Assembly (NCBI RefSeq): GCF_035917675.1
Contig: NZ_CP109104.1
Coordinates: 1,736,001 to 1,800,000 of the forward strand
From: Streptomyces sp. NBC_01775
GTDB taxonomy: Bacteria; Actinomycetota; Actinomycetes; Streptomycetales; Streptomycetaceae
Reading direction: 5' to 3'
DNA: 64,000 nt
Part shown: positions 14,489 through 24,248 of the stretch, piece after piece
Layout of the letters: every line of letters starts with the position of its first letter
How positions within the stretch are numbered: the stretch's first letter is position 1
Notes under the pieces: generated by a model
The model's input: the letters and a program-made list of their open reading frames with translations, nothing else
Database searches by the model: none
Told to the model about the DNA's origin: nothing
Position numbers and translations under genes: made by a program

Positions 14489-17290
14489 ATGAAGCTGCCT
14501 TTCCGCCACGCCCGGCCCCGGGCGGAGCGCCCATCCGCAGGCTCAGGAGACAAGGGGCGTTCGCTGCTGCGCCTGCGCAGTGCGGCCGGTCAGGTGTTCA
14601 TGTTGCAGGTCGTGCTGGTGCTGCTGCTGGTCGCCGCCGCGGTGACGGCCCAGCTGGTGCAGGCGCAGCGGGACGGCACGAGCCGGGCCCGGGAGAAGTC
14701 GGTCGCGGCGGCCCAGGCGTTCGCGCATGCCCCGGGCGTGGCGGAGGCGATGCAGGGCCCCCATCCGGCGAAGGAGTTGCAGCCGCGCACCGAGGCGGCC
14801 CGTAAGGACGCGGGCGTCGACTTCATCGTGCTCATGAACCGGAAGGGGATCCGATACACCCAGCCCGACCCGTCACTGATCGGGAAGAGGTTCGCCGGCA
14901 CCATCGAGCCCTCGCTCCAGGGCCGCACCACCGTGGAGAAGGTCACCGGTCCCCCCACCGCAGGGGACACCGATTTCGTCCAGGCGGTGGTGCCCGTGCG
15001 GGCCTCCGACGGCACCATCGTCGGCATGTCGTCGGCCGGGCTCGCCATCAGCAGCGTCACAGGCGCGCTCAACCAGCAGCTTCCGATCATCCTCGGTGCC
15101 GGGGCGGTGGCCCTCGTGGCCGTCACCGGCGGGACCGCCCTGGTGTCCAGACGGCTGCTGCGTCAGACGCACGGCCTCGGGCCGGCGGAGATGACACGGA
15201 TGTACGAGCACCACGACGCGGTCCTGCACGCGGTACGGGAGGGCGTGCTCATCCTCGGACCCGACGGGCGCCTGATACTGGCCAACGACGAGGCGCGCCG
15301 CCTGCTGGATCTGCCCGCCGGCACCGAGCGCCGACACGTGAGCGAGCTGGGTCTGGACGAGGGCGTGGCACAGCTGCTGGCCTCGGCGGAGCCGGTCACC
15401 GACGAGGTGCTGCTGTCCGGGGACCGGCTGCTGGCGGTGAACATCCGCCCCACGTCCCCGCACGGCGGGGAGCCGGGCAGCGTGGTGACGCTCCGCGACA
15501 CCACCGAGCTGTCGGCTGTCTCGGGCCGCGCGCAGGTGGCGCGGGAGCGGCTGAAGCTGTTGTACGAGTCGGGGGTGCGGATCGGCACAACGCTGGACGT
15601 GGCGCGTACGGCCACAGAGCTGGCCCAGGTGGCGGTGCCCCGGTTCTCCGACCTGGCAGCTGTCGACCTGCTGGACGAGGTCGTACGCGGCCAGGAGCCG
15701 GCTCCGCAGGCGCAGCGCCGGGTGCGCCGGGTGGCGGTCAGCGACGGGTCTGCGGGGCTGCCGCTGTACGAGGTCGGGGAAGCGATCACGTTTCGGCCCG
15801 GTTCGCCGCAGGAGCGGGCCCTCGAAGCGGAGCAGGCGGTGCTGGAGCCGGATCTGCACCATGCGGAGGAGTGGGTGCGCCACGACCCGGACCGCGCGCG
15901 GCGGACACTGGAGCACGGCGTGCACTCGCTGATCACCGTCCCGCTGCGGGCCAGGGGCGTGATCCTGGGTATCGCGCACTTCTGGCGCCGCAGCGACTCG
16001 CCGGCCTTCGACGAGGACGATGTGTCCTTCTCCGAGGAGCTGGCGGCGCGAGCCGCGGTGGCCATCGACAACGCGCGCCGCTACACCCGCGAGCACACGA
16101 TGGCGGTAACCCTGCAACGCAGTCTGCTGCCGCGCGGACTGCCCGAGCACGCCGCGCTGGAGGCGGCCTGGCGCTATGTGCCGGCCGAGGCGGGCGTGGG
16201 CGGCGACTGGTTCGACGTCATCCCTCTCTCCGGCGCACGCGTCGCCCTCGTCGTCGGCGACGTGGTCGGGCACGGACTCCACGCGGCGGCGACGATGGGC
16301 CGGCTGCGCACGGCCGTACACAACTTCTCCTCCCTCGACCTGCCGCCCGACGAGCTGCTCGCCCATCTGGACGAGCTCGTCGTCCGTATCGACGACGAGG
16401 ACAGCCGCGCCGGCCTCGCCAGCGGGCAGCAGTACGAAGAGGTGGCCGGGGCGACGTGCTTGTACGCCATCTACGACCCTGTCGTCGGCTCCTGCACGCT
16501 GGCCCGCGCCGGGCACCACTGCCCCGCCGTGGTCTACCCCGACGGCACCGTCAGCTACGCGGACGTACCCGCGTCCCCGCCGCTCGGCCTCGGCGGCCAC
16601 CCCTTCGAGACCGTGGAACTGCAGCTGCCCGAGGGCGCCCGCCTCGTGCTGTACACCGACGGACTGGTCGAGAGCCGGGACCGTGACATCGACACCGGTC
16701 TGGAAATCCTCCGCGGGGTGCTGGAGGACACGGCCGGCAGCAGCCCCGAGGAAACCGCTCGCGCGGTCGCGGACACCGTCATGCCCACGCGCCCGTCCGA
16801 CGACGTCGCGCTGCTGGTGGCCCGCACCCGACGGCTCGACCCGGCCCAGGTCGCCGAGTGGCAGGTGGAGCCCGACCCCGCGGCGGTGGCGCCGGTACGA
16901 ACGGAATGCGCCGCGCGGCTGCGCGAGTGGGGCATGGAGAAGATCGGCCACACCACCGAACTCATTCTCAGCGAGCTGATCACCAACGCCATCCGCTACG
17001 GCCGGTCGCCGATCCAGGTCCGGCTCCTGCACGACGACGACAGCCTCATCTGCGAGGTCTCGGACGGCAGCGGAACCTCACCGCACCTACGCCGCGCGTC
17101 CACCATGGACGAGGGCGGGCGCGGCCTCTTCCTCGTCGCCCAGTTCGCACAGCGCTGGGGCACCCGCTACACCCCGGGCGGCAAGGTCATCTGGACCGAA
17201 CAGCACCTGCGCGGCGGCCCCTCCGCCCGTCCCGCCGAGCAATTGCCGACCGACGCGCTGCTGGACCAGTTCGACGACGGGGACTGGTGA
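14489..17290 (+). CDS. Membrane sensor SpoIIE-type phosphatase with fused kinase domain
   Basis: A 933-aa multidomain regulator of the partner-switching type that controls alternative sigma factors. Order: N-terminal membrane helix (about 36-57), extracytoplasmic sensor resembling a single CACHE domain (about 58-195, with VDFIVLMNRKGIRYT), second membrane helix (about 197-222), PAS domain (about 240-330), GAF domain (about 350-540), PP2C/SpoIIE phosphatase (about 560-770; GGDWFDVI, VVGDVVGHG, YTDGLVE, PSDDVALLV), and a C-terminal RsbW-like ATPase (about 800-905; LILSELITNAIRYG, GGRGLFLV). The phosphatase acid motifs and the kinase N-box are intact. It appears monocistronic, with a strong terminator hairpin 25 bp after the stop. 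Confidence 0.93.
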   Translation: MKLPFRHARPRAERPSAGSGDKGRSLLRLRSAAGQVFMLQVVLVLLLVAAAVTAQLVQAQRDGTSRAREKSVAAAQAFAHAPGVAEAMQGPHPAKELQPRTEAARKDAGVDFIVLMNRKGIRYTQPDPSLIGKRFAGTIEPSLQGRTTVEKVTGPPTAGDTDFVQAVVPVRASDGTIVGMSSAGLAISSVTGALNQQLPIILGAGAVALVAVTGGTALVSRRLLRQTHGLGPAEMTRMYEHHDAVLHAVREGVLILGPDGRLILANDEARRLLDLPAGTERRHVSELGLDEGVAQLLASAEPVTDEVLLSGDRLLAVNIRPTSPHGGEPGSVVTLRDTTELSAVSGRAQVARERLKLLYESGVRIGTTLDVARTATELAQVAVPRFSDLAAVDLLDEVVRGQEPAPQAQRRVRRVAVSDGSAGLPLYEVGEAITFRPGSPQERALEAEQAVLEPDLHHAEEWVRHDPDRARRTLEHGVHSLITVPLRARGVILGIAHFWRRSDSPAFDEDDVSFSEELAARAAVAIDNARRYTREHTMAVTLQRSLLPRGLPEHAALEAAWRYVPAEAGVGGDWFDVIPLSGARVALVVGDVVGHGLHAAATMGRLRTAVHNFSSLDLPPDELLAHLDELVVRIDDEDSRAGLASGQQYEEVAGATCLYAIYDPVVGSCTLARAGHHCPAVVYPDGTVSYADVPASPPLGLGGHPFETVELQLPEGARLVLYTDGLVESRDRDIDTGLEILRGVLEDTAGSSPEETARAVADTVMPTRPSDDVALLVARTRRLDPAQVAEWQVEPDPAAVAPVRTECAARLREWGMEKIGHTTELILSELITNAIRYGRSPIQVRLLHDDDSLICEVSDGSGTSPHLRRASTMDEGGRGLFLVAQFAQRWGTRYTPGGKVIWTEQHLRGGPSARPAEQLPTDALLDQFDDGDW

Positions 17291-17314
17291 GGCCCGCACC
17301 CTCCTTACGGGCCG

Positions 17315-17340
17315 GAGCCGGTCGACGCGTCGACCGGCTC
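17315..17340 (+). terminator. Perfect 12-bp hairpin after the phosphatase gene
   Basis: GAGCCGGTCGAC (17315-17326) and GTCGACCGGCTC (17329-17340) are perfect complements around a 2-base loop. Its position between the phosphatase and the asparagine operon fits a terminator. Confidence 0.65.
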
Positions 17341-17443
17341 TTCGCGATGCTCAGACATCACTCCTGAACCGAGCCGCAGCACCTGAGCAGCGCCGACAGC
17401 CGACCGTCACAAGGCCGCGCGGAAGCTGACGGCACTCCACCCC

Positions 17444-17473
17444 TTGACACCGCTCCCTCATGCCGTTCAGGAT
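17444..17473 (+). promoter_or_regulatory. Promoter giving a probably leaderless gntR mRNA
   Basis: TTGACA (17444-17449) and CAGGAT (17468-17473) are 18 bp apart. The gntR GTG is only 9 bases after the -10 box and has no ribosome site, so transcription probably starts at or next to the start codon. Confidence 0.55.
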
Positions 17474-17481
17474 CCTGCCTC

Positions 17482-18228
17482 GTGAACCTGTCAGACAGCC
17501 AGACACCTCAAGGTATGCCCCGGCGGGTCAGCGCGATGGAAGCCGTGCTGACGCATCTGCGCGGTGCCATCGATCGCGGCGAGTACGCGGTGGGCGACAA
17601 GCTGCCCTCGGAGGCGGAGCTCTGCCGTCGCCTGGAGGTGAGCAGGCCCGTGCTCCGGGAGGCCCTGCGCGCCCTGGCGACGATGGGGCTCACGGTCTCG
17701 CGCACCGGCAAGGGCACCTTCGTCGTCTCCACCGGTCCGGAGCCGGACCCGACGTTCGGCGACTATACGGCGAGCCACCTCTTCGAGGTGCGCCACCACG
17801 TGGAGATCCCGGTGGCCGGATACGCGGCCCTGCGCCGTGCTCCCGAAGACCTCGACCGGCTCTCCCACCTGCTGGACCGGATGGAGCAGGAGACCGACAC
17901 CACCGCGTGGGTGGCGATGGACTCCCTCTTCCATCTCACGGTCGCCCAGGCGTCTCAGAACCCGGTCTTCCGCAGGGTCGTCGAGGAGATCCGCGACGCG
18001 CTGGCCCACCAGTCGGCGTTCCTCAACGACGTCGGCGGACGGCGCGAGCAGTCCAACCGCGAGCACCGGGCGATCGTGGAAGCGCTCGTGGACGGCTCGC
18101 AGCGGGACGCCGTGGACGCCATGACCCACCACCTCGAACGGGTCGAGACAACCCTCGAAGCCATCGTGCGCCCCCAGCGCACCGCCCCCACCGACCCCCT
18201 CACGGAAGAAGGCGGAGAACAGGCGTGA
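17482..18228 (+). CDS. GntR (FadR subfamily) regulator of asparagine genes
   Basis: Regulator of 248 aa. The winged helix (about 12-80) contains [20 protein letters not shown] and [10 protein letters not shown], and the C-terminal all-helical FCD ligand domain follows (about 95-225), with the metal/ligand His pattern suggested by [10 protein letters not shown] and [10 protein letters not shown]. It is the first gene of a tightly overlapped operon with an amino-acid permease, asparaginase and aspartase, so it probably responds to asparagine, aspartate or a related amino acid. The GTG start has no ribosome site and lies 9 bases after a good -10 box, which suggests a leaderless mRNA. Confidence 0.92.
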   Translation: MNLSDSQTPQGMPRRVSAMEAVLTHLRGAIDRGEYAVGDKLPSEAELCRRLEVSRPVLREALRALATMGLTVSRTGKGTFVVSTGPEPDPTFGDYTASHLFEVRHHVEIPVAGYAALRRAPEDLDRLSHLLDRMEQETDTTAWVAMDSLFHLTVAQASQNPVFRRVVEEIRDALAHQSAFLNDVGGRREQSNREHRAIVEALVDGSQRDAVDAMTHHLERVETTLEAIVRPQRTAPTDPLTEEGGEQA

Positions 18229-19715
18229 CCGAAAGAACTCTGCGGCAGACAGAACAGCAGCACACCGCCACCGCGCCCCTCGATGCCGTCGACGCCGGCG
18301 ATGTCGGATACAGCAAGTCCCTGAAGTCCCGGCACGTCAACATGATCGCCATCGGTGGCGCGATCGGTACCGGGCTGTTCCTCGGTGCGGGCGGCCGGCT
18401 CGCGGGCGCCGGGCCCGCCCTCGCGCTGGCCTACGCGGTCTGCGGGCTCTTCGCCTTCCTCGTCGTACGGGCGCTGGGCGAACTCGTCCTGCACCGCCCG
18501 TCCTCCGGTGCGTTCGTCTCCTACGCCCGTGAGTTCCTGGGCGAGAAGGGGGCGTTCGTCGCAGGCTGGATGTACTTCCTGAACTGGGCCACCACCGGGA
18601 TCGCCGACATCACCGCGGTGGCGACGTACACGCACTACTGGGGCATGTTCAGCGACATCCCGCAGTGGGTGCTCGCCCTGATCGCGCTCGCGGTCGTGCT
18701 GACCGTGAACCTGATATCCGTGAAGATCTTCGGCGAGATGGAGTTCTGGTTCGCGATCATCAAGGTCGGGGCGCTGGTCTGTTTCATGGCGATCGGCATC
18801 TTCTTGCTGATCACCCAGAAGCCGGTGGACGGCCACTCCCCCGGGCCTTCGCTGATCACCGACAACGGCGGAGTCTTCCCGCACGGCATGCTGCCGATGC
18901 TGCTGGTCATCCAGGGCGTCGTCTTCGCCTACGCCTCGGTCGAACTGGTCGGCATCACGGCGGGCGAGACCAGCGAGCCGAAGAAGATCATGCCCAAGGC
19001 GATCAACTCCATCATGTGGCGGGTGGCCCTGTTCTACGTCGGCTCGGTCGTGCTGCTGACGATGCTGCTGCCCTGGGACGCGTACTCCACCGACGAGAGC
19101 CCCTTCGTGACCGTGCTCTCCAACATCGGCGTGCCCGCGGCGGGCGGCGTCATGAACCTCGTCGTCCTCACCGCCGCGATGTCCAGCCTCAACTCCGGGC
19201 TCTACTCGACCGGGCGCATCCTGCGCTCGATGGCGCTGTCGGGCTCGGCGCCCCGGTTCACCGGTGTGATGAGCCGCAGCCACGTTCCGTACGGCGGCAT
19301 CCTGCTCACCTCGGCCGTCTGCGTCCTGGGCGTGGGGCTCAACTACGTCGTGCCGAGCGACGCGTTCGAGATCGTGTTGAACTTCGCAGCGATCGGCATC
19401 CTGGCGACCTGGGCACTGATCATGATCAGTCATCTGCTCTTCTGGCGGAAGGCCAGGACCGGCGAGGTCGTCCGGCCCGGCTACCGGCTGCCGGGCTCAC
19501 CGTGGACCGAGCTCGTCACACTCGCGTTCCTCGTCTCCGTCCTGGGCCTGATGTGGGCCGACGGCGGCGCCGGGCGGATCACCGTCATGTCCCTGCCCGG
19601 GATCGCGGTGGCGCTGGTGGGCGGCTGGTTCGTCGTACGCGGCCGGGTCCGCTCCCTCCGGGCCGCGGCTCAGGCCCAACGGGCCGTTGCCGAGCGGACC
19701 GGGGAGGAGGCATGA
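18225..19715 (+). CDS. ansP: APC-family amino acid permease, probably for asparagine
   Basis: Integral membrane permease of 496 aa with about twelve helices. The N-terminal signature [20 protein letters not shown] is that of the amino acid transporter branch containing AnsP, GabP and AroP, followed by the consensus SAGPxxxLxY-like segment. The start is the GTG overlapping the gntR stop (GTGA). It is followed by asparaginase (ATGA overlap) and then aspartase, which makes L-asparagine the most likely substrate: uptake, deamidation to aspartate, then deamination to fumarate. Family assignment is firm; substrate is inferred from context. Confidence 0.88.
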   Translation: MTERTLRQTEQQHTATAPLDAVDAGDVGYSKSLKSRHVNMIAIGGAIGTGLFLGAGGRLAGAGPALALAYAVCGLFAFLVVRALGELVLHRPSSGAFVSYAREFLGEKGAFVAGWMYFLNWATTGIADITAVATYTHYWGMFSDIPQWVLALIALAVVLTVNLISVKIFGEMEFWFAIIKVGALVCFMAIGIFLLITQKPVDGHSPGPSLITDNGGVFPHGMLPMLLVIQGVVFAYASVELVGITAGETSEPKKIMPKAINSIMWRVALFYVGSVVLLTMLLPWDAYSTDESPFVTVLSNIGVPAAGGVMNLVVLTAAMSSLNSGLYSTGRILRSMALSGSAPRFTGVMSRSHVPYGGILLTSAVCVLGVGLNYVVPSDAFEIVLNFAAIGILATWALIMISHLLFWRKARTGEVVRPGYRLPGSPWTELVTLAFLVSVLGLMWADGGAGRITVMSLPGIAVALVGGWFVVRGRVRSLRAAAQAQRAVAERTGEEA

Positions 19716-20791
19716 GTGTGATCCGTACCGCGGGCAGGAGCACGGCCGCGGTGGCGGCGCTCCCGGCGGAGCAACCTGTGACAGAGCGCCTCGTGACGGA
19801 ACGGCCCTTGGCAGAGCCGCCCGTCCGCCGCTCGCCCGCCCATGTCCCGCTCGCCCAGCTGGTGCGCGGGGGCATCATCGAAGGCGTCCACCACGGCTCG
19901 GTCGTAGTACTGGCCGCGGACGGCAGCGTGCAGTTCCGGGCCGGCGATATCGAGGCCGCCTGCTACCCGCGCTCGGCGCTCAAGCCCCTCCAGGCGGTCG
20001 CCCTGCGGCGCGCCGGGCTGGAGCTGGACGGCGAGCTGCTGGCCCTCACCGCGGCCAGCCACTCGGGCGAGGCCCGGCATCTGTCCGGGGCCCGGCACAT
20101 TCTGCGCCTCGCCGGGCTGACGGAGGACGCCCTGCGCAACGTCCCCGATCTGCCCTACGGCCTCGACCAGCGCGAGGAGTGGCTGCGCCGCGGGCTCGGC
20201 CCGACCCGGCTCGCCCAGAACTGCTCGGGCAAGCACGCCGCGATGCTGATGACTGCCGGGCTGCGGGACTGGCCGCTGCCGGACTACCTCGACCCCGGAC
20301 ATCCGCTGCAACGGGCCGTCGCCGAGGTGGTGGCGGATCTCACCGGACAGGAGATCGCCGGGGTGAGCGTCGACGGTTGCGGAGCACCGCTGTTCGCGGT
20401 GTCCCTGCACGGGCTCACCCGAGCCGTCGCACGGCTGGCGGCAGCCGCGCCGGACACCCATGAGGGCCGGGTCGCGCAGGCCATGCGGGAGCACCCGGAG
20501 ATGGCCTCGGGCACCGGGCGGGACGTCGCCCTGCTGATGCGCGCGGTACCGGGCCTACTCGCGAAGGACGGTTTCGAGGGCGTGCAGGTCGCGGCGCTGC
20601 CGGACGGACGGGCTGTCGGCGTGAAGATCGCCGACGGCGCCGACCGCGCCCGGATGCCGGTGGCCGCGGCGGCCCTCGCCCGGTGCGGGGTCGACCCCGC
20701 GGCCTTGGCCGGATTCGCCGCCACGCCCGTCATCGGCGGCGGTACGGCGGTCGGCAGCCTGCGGGCCGCGGGGGCGCTCGCCGCCTCTTGA
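19712..20791 (+). CDS. L-asparaginase, thermolabile Rhizobium-type family
   Basis: A 359-aa enzyme of the PF06089 asparaginase family, distinct from the bacterial type I/II threonine amidohydrolases. Visible motifs include a Ser-Arg-Lys-type active-site region ([12 protein letters not shown]), [14 protein letters not shown], a DGCGAP segment and the C-terminal GGGTAVGSL. These fit the Ser-Lys catalytic tandem and zinc-bound Cys/Lys site described for R. etli ReAV-type enzymes. The ATG overlaps the permease stop and follows GGGGAGGAGG. It converts asparagine to aspartate and ammonia; the first 40 residues are a variable extension. Confidence 0.92.
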   Translation: MSVIRTAGRSTAAVAALPAEQPVTERLVTERPLAEPPVRRSPAHVPLAQLVRGGIIEGVHHGSVVVLAADGSVQFRAGDIEAACYPRSALKPLQAVALRRAGLELDGELLALTAASHSGEARHLSGARHILRLAGLTEDALRNVPDLPYGLDQREEWLRRGLGPTRLAQNCSGKHAAMLMTAGLRDWPLPDYLDPGHPLQRAVAEVVADLTGQEIAGVSVDGCGAPLFAVSLHGLTRAVARLAAAAPDTHEGRVAQAMREHPEMASGTGRDVALLMRAVPGLLAKDGFEGVQVAALPDGRAVGVKIADGADRARMPVAAAALARCGVDPAALAGFAATPVIGGGTAVGSLRAAGALAAS

Positions 20792-20909
20792 GCCGGCCTG
20801 CCTCCCCTCACCGCTGCCCCCGGCTGTCCCCCGGCAGGCCGACCTCGCATCCCCGCACAACCGCAAAACCCTCGCCCGCACCACCTGAGCCCAAGGAAAT
20901 ATCCGCGCC

Positions 20910-22316
20910 ATGACTACCGACCACCGCCGCGAACACGACCTGCTCGGTGACCGGGACGTGCCTGCCGCCGCGTACTGGGGCATCCACACGCTGCGTGCCA
21001 CCGAGAACTTCCCGATCACCGGCACAGCGATATCCGCGTACCCGCATCTGATCAACGCCCTCGCGGCGGTCAAGGAGGCCGCGGCCCGCGCCAACCAGGA
21101 CCTCGGGCTGCTGCCCGCAGGTCAGGCGGATGCCATCGCGGCTGCCTGCCAGGAGATCAGGGGTGGCCGGCTGCACGACCAGTTCGTCGTCGACGTCATC
21201 CAGGGCGGGGCGGGCACCTCGACGAACATGAACGCCAACGAGGTGATCGCCAACCGGGCCCTGGAGATCCTGGGACACGCGAAGGGCGACTACGCGCACC
21301 TCCATCCCAACGAGCACGTCAACCTCAGCCAGTCCACCAACGACGCCTACCCGACGGCTCTCAAGGTCGCCACGATCACCGCCGTGCACGAGCTGCGCGA
21401 CGCGATGACCGTGCTGCGCGAAGCGTTCGCCGCCAAGGCGGAGGAGTTCCGCGGCATCCTGAAGATGGGCCGCACCCAGCTCCAGGACGCCGTGCCCATG
21501 ACGCTCGGACAGGAGTTCTCCACGTACGCGGTGATGCTGGAGGAGGACCGCAGCCGGCTCGCGGAGGCCGCACTGCTCGTGCACGAGATCAACCTCGGGG
21601 CCACCGCGATCGGCACCGGCCTCAACGCCCCCGCAGGCTACGCCGAGACAGCCCGCAGCCACCTCGCCGCCCTCACGGGTCTGCCGCTGGTGACCGCGGT
21701 CAACCTCGTCGAGGCCACCCAGGACTGCGGTGCGTTCGTCCACCTTTCGGGCGTCCTCAAGCGCATCGCCGTCAAGCTCTCCAAGAGCTCCAACGACCTG
21801 CGACTGCTCTCCTCCGGCCCGCGCGCCGGGCTTGCGGAGATCAACCTGCCGCCGGTCCAGGCGGGGTCCAGCATCATGCCCGGCAAGGTCAATCCGGTGA
21901 TCCCCGAGGTCGTCAACCAGGTCGCCTTCGAAGTCATCGGCAACGACGTCACCATCACCATGGCCGCCGAGGCGGGCCAGCTCCAGCTCAACGCCTTCGA
22001 ACCGGTCATCCTGCATTCCCTCTCGGAGAGCATCACCCACCTGGGTGCCGCCTGCCGCACCTTGGCCGAGCGCTGCGTGTCCGGCATCACCGCCAACACC
22101 GGCACACTGCGCGCGAGTGTGGAAAACTCCATCGGCCTGGTCACCGCGCTCAACCCGCACATCGGCTACACGGCCGCCACCGATATCGCCAAGGAAGCGC
22201 TCGCCACCGGCCGCGGCGTCGCGGAACTCGTCCTGGAAAAAGGGCTGCTCCCGGCCGACCGGCTCGCCGCCCTGCTCCACCCGGCCAAGGTCGCCAACTC
22301 CAGTGTCGTTTCGTGA
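20910..22316 (+). CDS. aspA: Aspartate ammonia-lyase
   Basis: Aspartase of 468 aa that converts L-aspartate to fumarate and ammonia. It carries the superfamily signature GSSIMPGKVNPVIPE with the catalytic Ser loop, and the second conserved region TSTNMNANEVIANRA. Length and the N-terminal sequence (EHDLLGDRDVPAAAYWGIHT) are typical of aspartase rather than fumarase or argininosuccinate lyase. It is the last gene of the asparagine operon; a gap of 118 bp separates it from asparaginase, so it may also have its own promoter. A ribosome-site-like AAGGAA lies before the ATG. Confidence 0.93.
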   Translation: MTTDHRREHDLLGDRDVPAAAYWGIHTLRATENFPITGTAISAYPHLINALAAVKEAAARANQDLGLLPAGQADAIAAACQEIRGGRLHDQFVVDVIQGGAGTSTNMNANEVIANRALEILGHAKGDYAHLHPNEHVNLSQSTNDAYPTALKVATITAVHELRDAMTVLREAFAAKAEEFRGILKMGRTQLQDAVPMTLGQEFSTYAVMLEEDRSRLAEAALLVHEINLGATAIGTGLNAPAGYAETARSHLAALTGLPLVTAVNLVEATQDCGAFVHLSGVLKRIAVKLSKSSNDLRLLSSGPRAGLAEINLPPVQAGSSIMPGKVNPVIPEVVNQVAFEVIGNDVTITMAAEAGQLQLNAFEPVILHSLSESITHLGAACRTLAERCVSGITANTGTLRASVENSIGLVTALNPHIGYTAATDIAKEALATGRGVAELVLEKGLLPADRLAALLHPAKVANSSVVS

Positions 22317-22605
22317 TCTGTCCAGCAGGTTCGTCGACAGACGGTCGTCGGCCGTGGATGCGGCGAGCTGCCTTCCGATGCCGCGTTCGAGGACACTGAC
22401 GCATCGGTCAGCACGGATCCGGGATAAACCGTGAGCTTTTTCAGTGTTGTCGCTCCGGGGTGAGGACGCTGAAAGCGCTCCGTGTACCGCCGCGGTTGAC
22501 GCGAACGTCGTACCAGTGCTGGATGCCACATTCCCGACCTGGGGCCTAGTGTCACGAAGCAGCGAGCGCCACGAGGATCGGTCACGGATTGCGAGGAGGC
22601 CCCAG

Positions 22606-22848
22606 GTGGGTGACGGTGACTACCGCGACGCACAGACTGCGTGCCATCAAATCCAGCGCCTGTCGGACGACCATTGGCACGCCTTGGACACGCCCTGCCG
22701 TGCCATGGACGACAACGCTTGGGTCGGTCCGGCTGGTCGCCTCTTCAAGGACGAGGTGAACGGGCTACGACGCGAGTTGCAGACACAGCTGACCAAGGCA
22801 GTGCAGGACGCTGACGACAAACTCCATTCGCTGCCGAGGCAGCCATGA
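22606..22848 (+). CDS. Small WXG100-like protein
   Basis: An 80-aa protein starting at GTG 22606, with GCGAGGAGG 6 bases upstream. It is predicted to be almost wholly helical with a central W-V-G (NAWVGPAGRLF), the size and motif of ESAT-6/WXG100 proteins that are exported by type VII secretion as helical hairpins. The next gene overlaps by 4 bp (ATGA), so the two are made together, as expected for a WXG100 partner and its substrate. No EccC or other secretion genes are in the window. The similarity is a motif-level judgement and could be accidental. Confidence 0.6.
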   Translation: MGDGDYRDAQTACHQIQRLSDDHWHALDTPCRAMDDNAWVGPAGRLFKDEVNGLRRELQTQLTKAVQDADDKLHSLPRQP

Positions 22849-23909
22849 CCGATCCCACAGCGAATCCCGCTTTCTCCGGCATCAAACTGCCCGTCTTCGA
22901 TGATCTGGTCACCAGCCATACGCGGGCCGCGCCCGCACTCGAACAGCTTGCTCACGACTTATGGGCGGAGCTGAACAAGCTGGGAGTCGACACCTCCCCT
23001 GCTCTGCGGATCCGCACGCTGGCTCAACGGTTGCATTCTCATTCGACCGAACTGCAAAGACGGCAGCGCCAAGTGCATGAACTCCAACAGGGCGGCGGCA
23101 CGCAGCACTGCACCACTTCGGGCATCTTCTGGGAGCTGAAAGAAGTCTCCCTCCCTACCCCCTCGCCCCAACCCGGTCAGCCGCCTCCGGACCTGGCGGA
23201 GCTTTCCTACGAGCTCATGAGTGCGAACCTGCTGCCCCGTCGTGGAAGGTTGCGTGCGGACGGCACACCGTTCTCCCGTGCGGAGGACGCGGTCCTGAGT
23301 TGGATGGAGGTATACAGAGAAACCATCCTCCAGGAAGCCGCGAGGTGGCGCATCTCCCCGAAGGCGATCGTCGCCGCCATCGCGTGGGAGGCGATCGATA
23401 ACCCGCAGCCGTTCCGTCACCCGATCCCCGCTGGTTCAGGACTGGGCCGGATTCACCCCCGGCTCGCCCGCTGGGCAACCGGCCCCGGAAAAATTCACAC
23501 CGACTTCCCGCTGGTCAAGCAGATCGAGGCCCGAGGCTACCTCCCTCCGAGGAGCCTGGCGGAGCGCGAATCGATACTCAGCACCGACGAAGGGTCGATC
23601 AAATACATCGCTGCGATCATGGGAGCGTTCGCCGATGTCGCAGAGCAGGACGGACGTCACAACATCCGTAACCATGTCCCCATGCTCACTCAGTTGTACC
23701 AGGGCTGGGACTTGAGGAAATGGGAAGAAGAACTCCGCCACAAGCCGGACGGTGAAAAACCCGGCTGGGGAGACGACATGGCCGAGTGGGCAGAGAAGAA
23801 CCCTGAATTCCTGACCGCAGCCCTGGAGAAGCAACCTGGCCCCACACCCACCTTCCCCGCCCCGGCCCCACCCGCGCCGACACCCGGGCCCAGCCCCGCG
23901 CCTCGCTGA
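22845..23909 (+). CDS. Unknown protein, possible lysozyme-like type VII substrate
   Basis: A 354-aa protein that I do not recognise. Residues 1-100 are helical, with a Gln/Arg-rich coiled-coil-like part (HSTELQRRQRQVHELQQ). A proline-rich linker follows (102-116). The middle (about 145-215) resembles a lytic transglycosylase core at low level: ISPKAIVAAIAWEA with a possible catalytic Glu182, then GLGRIHPRLA where such enzymes have GLMQI-P. The C-terminus is a Pro/Ala tail (EKQPGPTPTFPAPAPPAPTP). No signal peptide is visible. Overlap with the WXG100-like gene suggests a co-secreted pair; the enzymatic guess is weak. Confidence 0.6.
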   Translation: MTDPTANPAFSGIKLPVFDDLVTSHTRAAPALEQLAHDLWAELNKLGVDTSPALRIRTLAQRLHSHSTELQRRQRQVHELQQGGGTQHCTTSGIFWELKEVSLPTPSPQPGQPPPDLAELSYELMSANLLPRRGRLRADGTPFSRAEDAVLSWMEVYRETILQEAARWRISPKAIVAAIAWEAIDNPQPFRHPIPAGSGLGRIHPRLARWATGPGKIHTDFPLVKQIEARGYLPPRSLAERESILSTDEGSIKYIAAIMGAFADVAEQDGRHNIRNHVPMLTQLYQGWDLRKWEEELRHKPDGEKPGWGDDMAEWAEKNPEFLTAALEKQPGPTPTFPAPAPPAPTPGPSPAPR

Positions 23910-24142
23910 GGTACTGGAGCCACTGGAGTACCAGGCGAGCGTGGTCCCCTCGCGGGACGCGTCCGGCGGATCACGCGTGCCCCGCGCCTGGGTGAGCACC
24001 GAAGGGGCGCGGGGCTGTGTCATTCATGCGGCTCCGCCGCGATGGGGGTCCCGCTGTTCTGGGCCCTCCCGGCCGGAGGCTGGGGGGGGAAGCCGAGAAC
24101 TCGGGGGTCCGACCGGCCTCCCCGCTCGAAGAGCTGCGGGGA

Positions 24143-24198
24143 GCACCCCGCACCCCGCACCCCGCACCCCGCACCCCGCACCCCGCACCCCGCACCCC
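24143..24198. repeat. Eight perfect tandem copies of the 7-mer GCACCCC
   Basis: Eight exact units without interruption, in a 340-bp gap between the convergent 354-aa protein gene and the caiD-like gene. The gap also holds CGGCTCCGCCG-type palindromes common in Streptomyces intergenic DNA. No gene is supportable between 23910 and 24248. Copy number is likely to vary between strains. Confidence 0.95.
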
Positions 24199-24248
24199 GC
24201 AAAATACAGTCAGGGGCACCCCGTGCTCAGCACCAGAGGAGCGAGCGC

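Noticed and set aside
14873..17032. 719-codon minus-strand frame opposite the sensor phosphatase
   Set aside because: Composition is that of an antisense shadow (His/Arg/Gly-rich) and the plus frame has all catalytic motifs.
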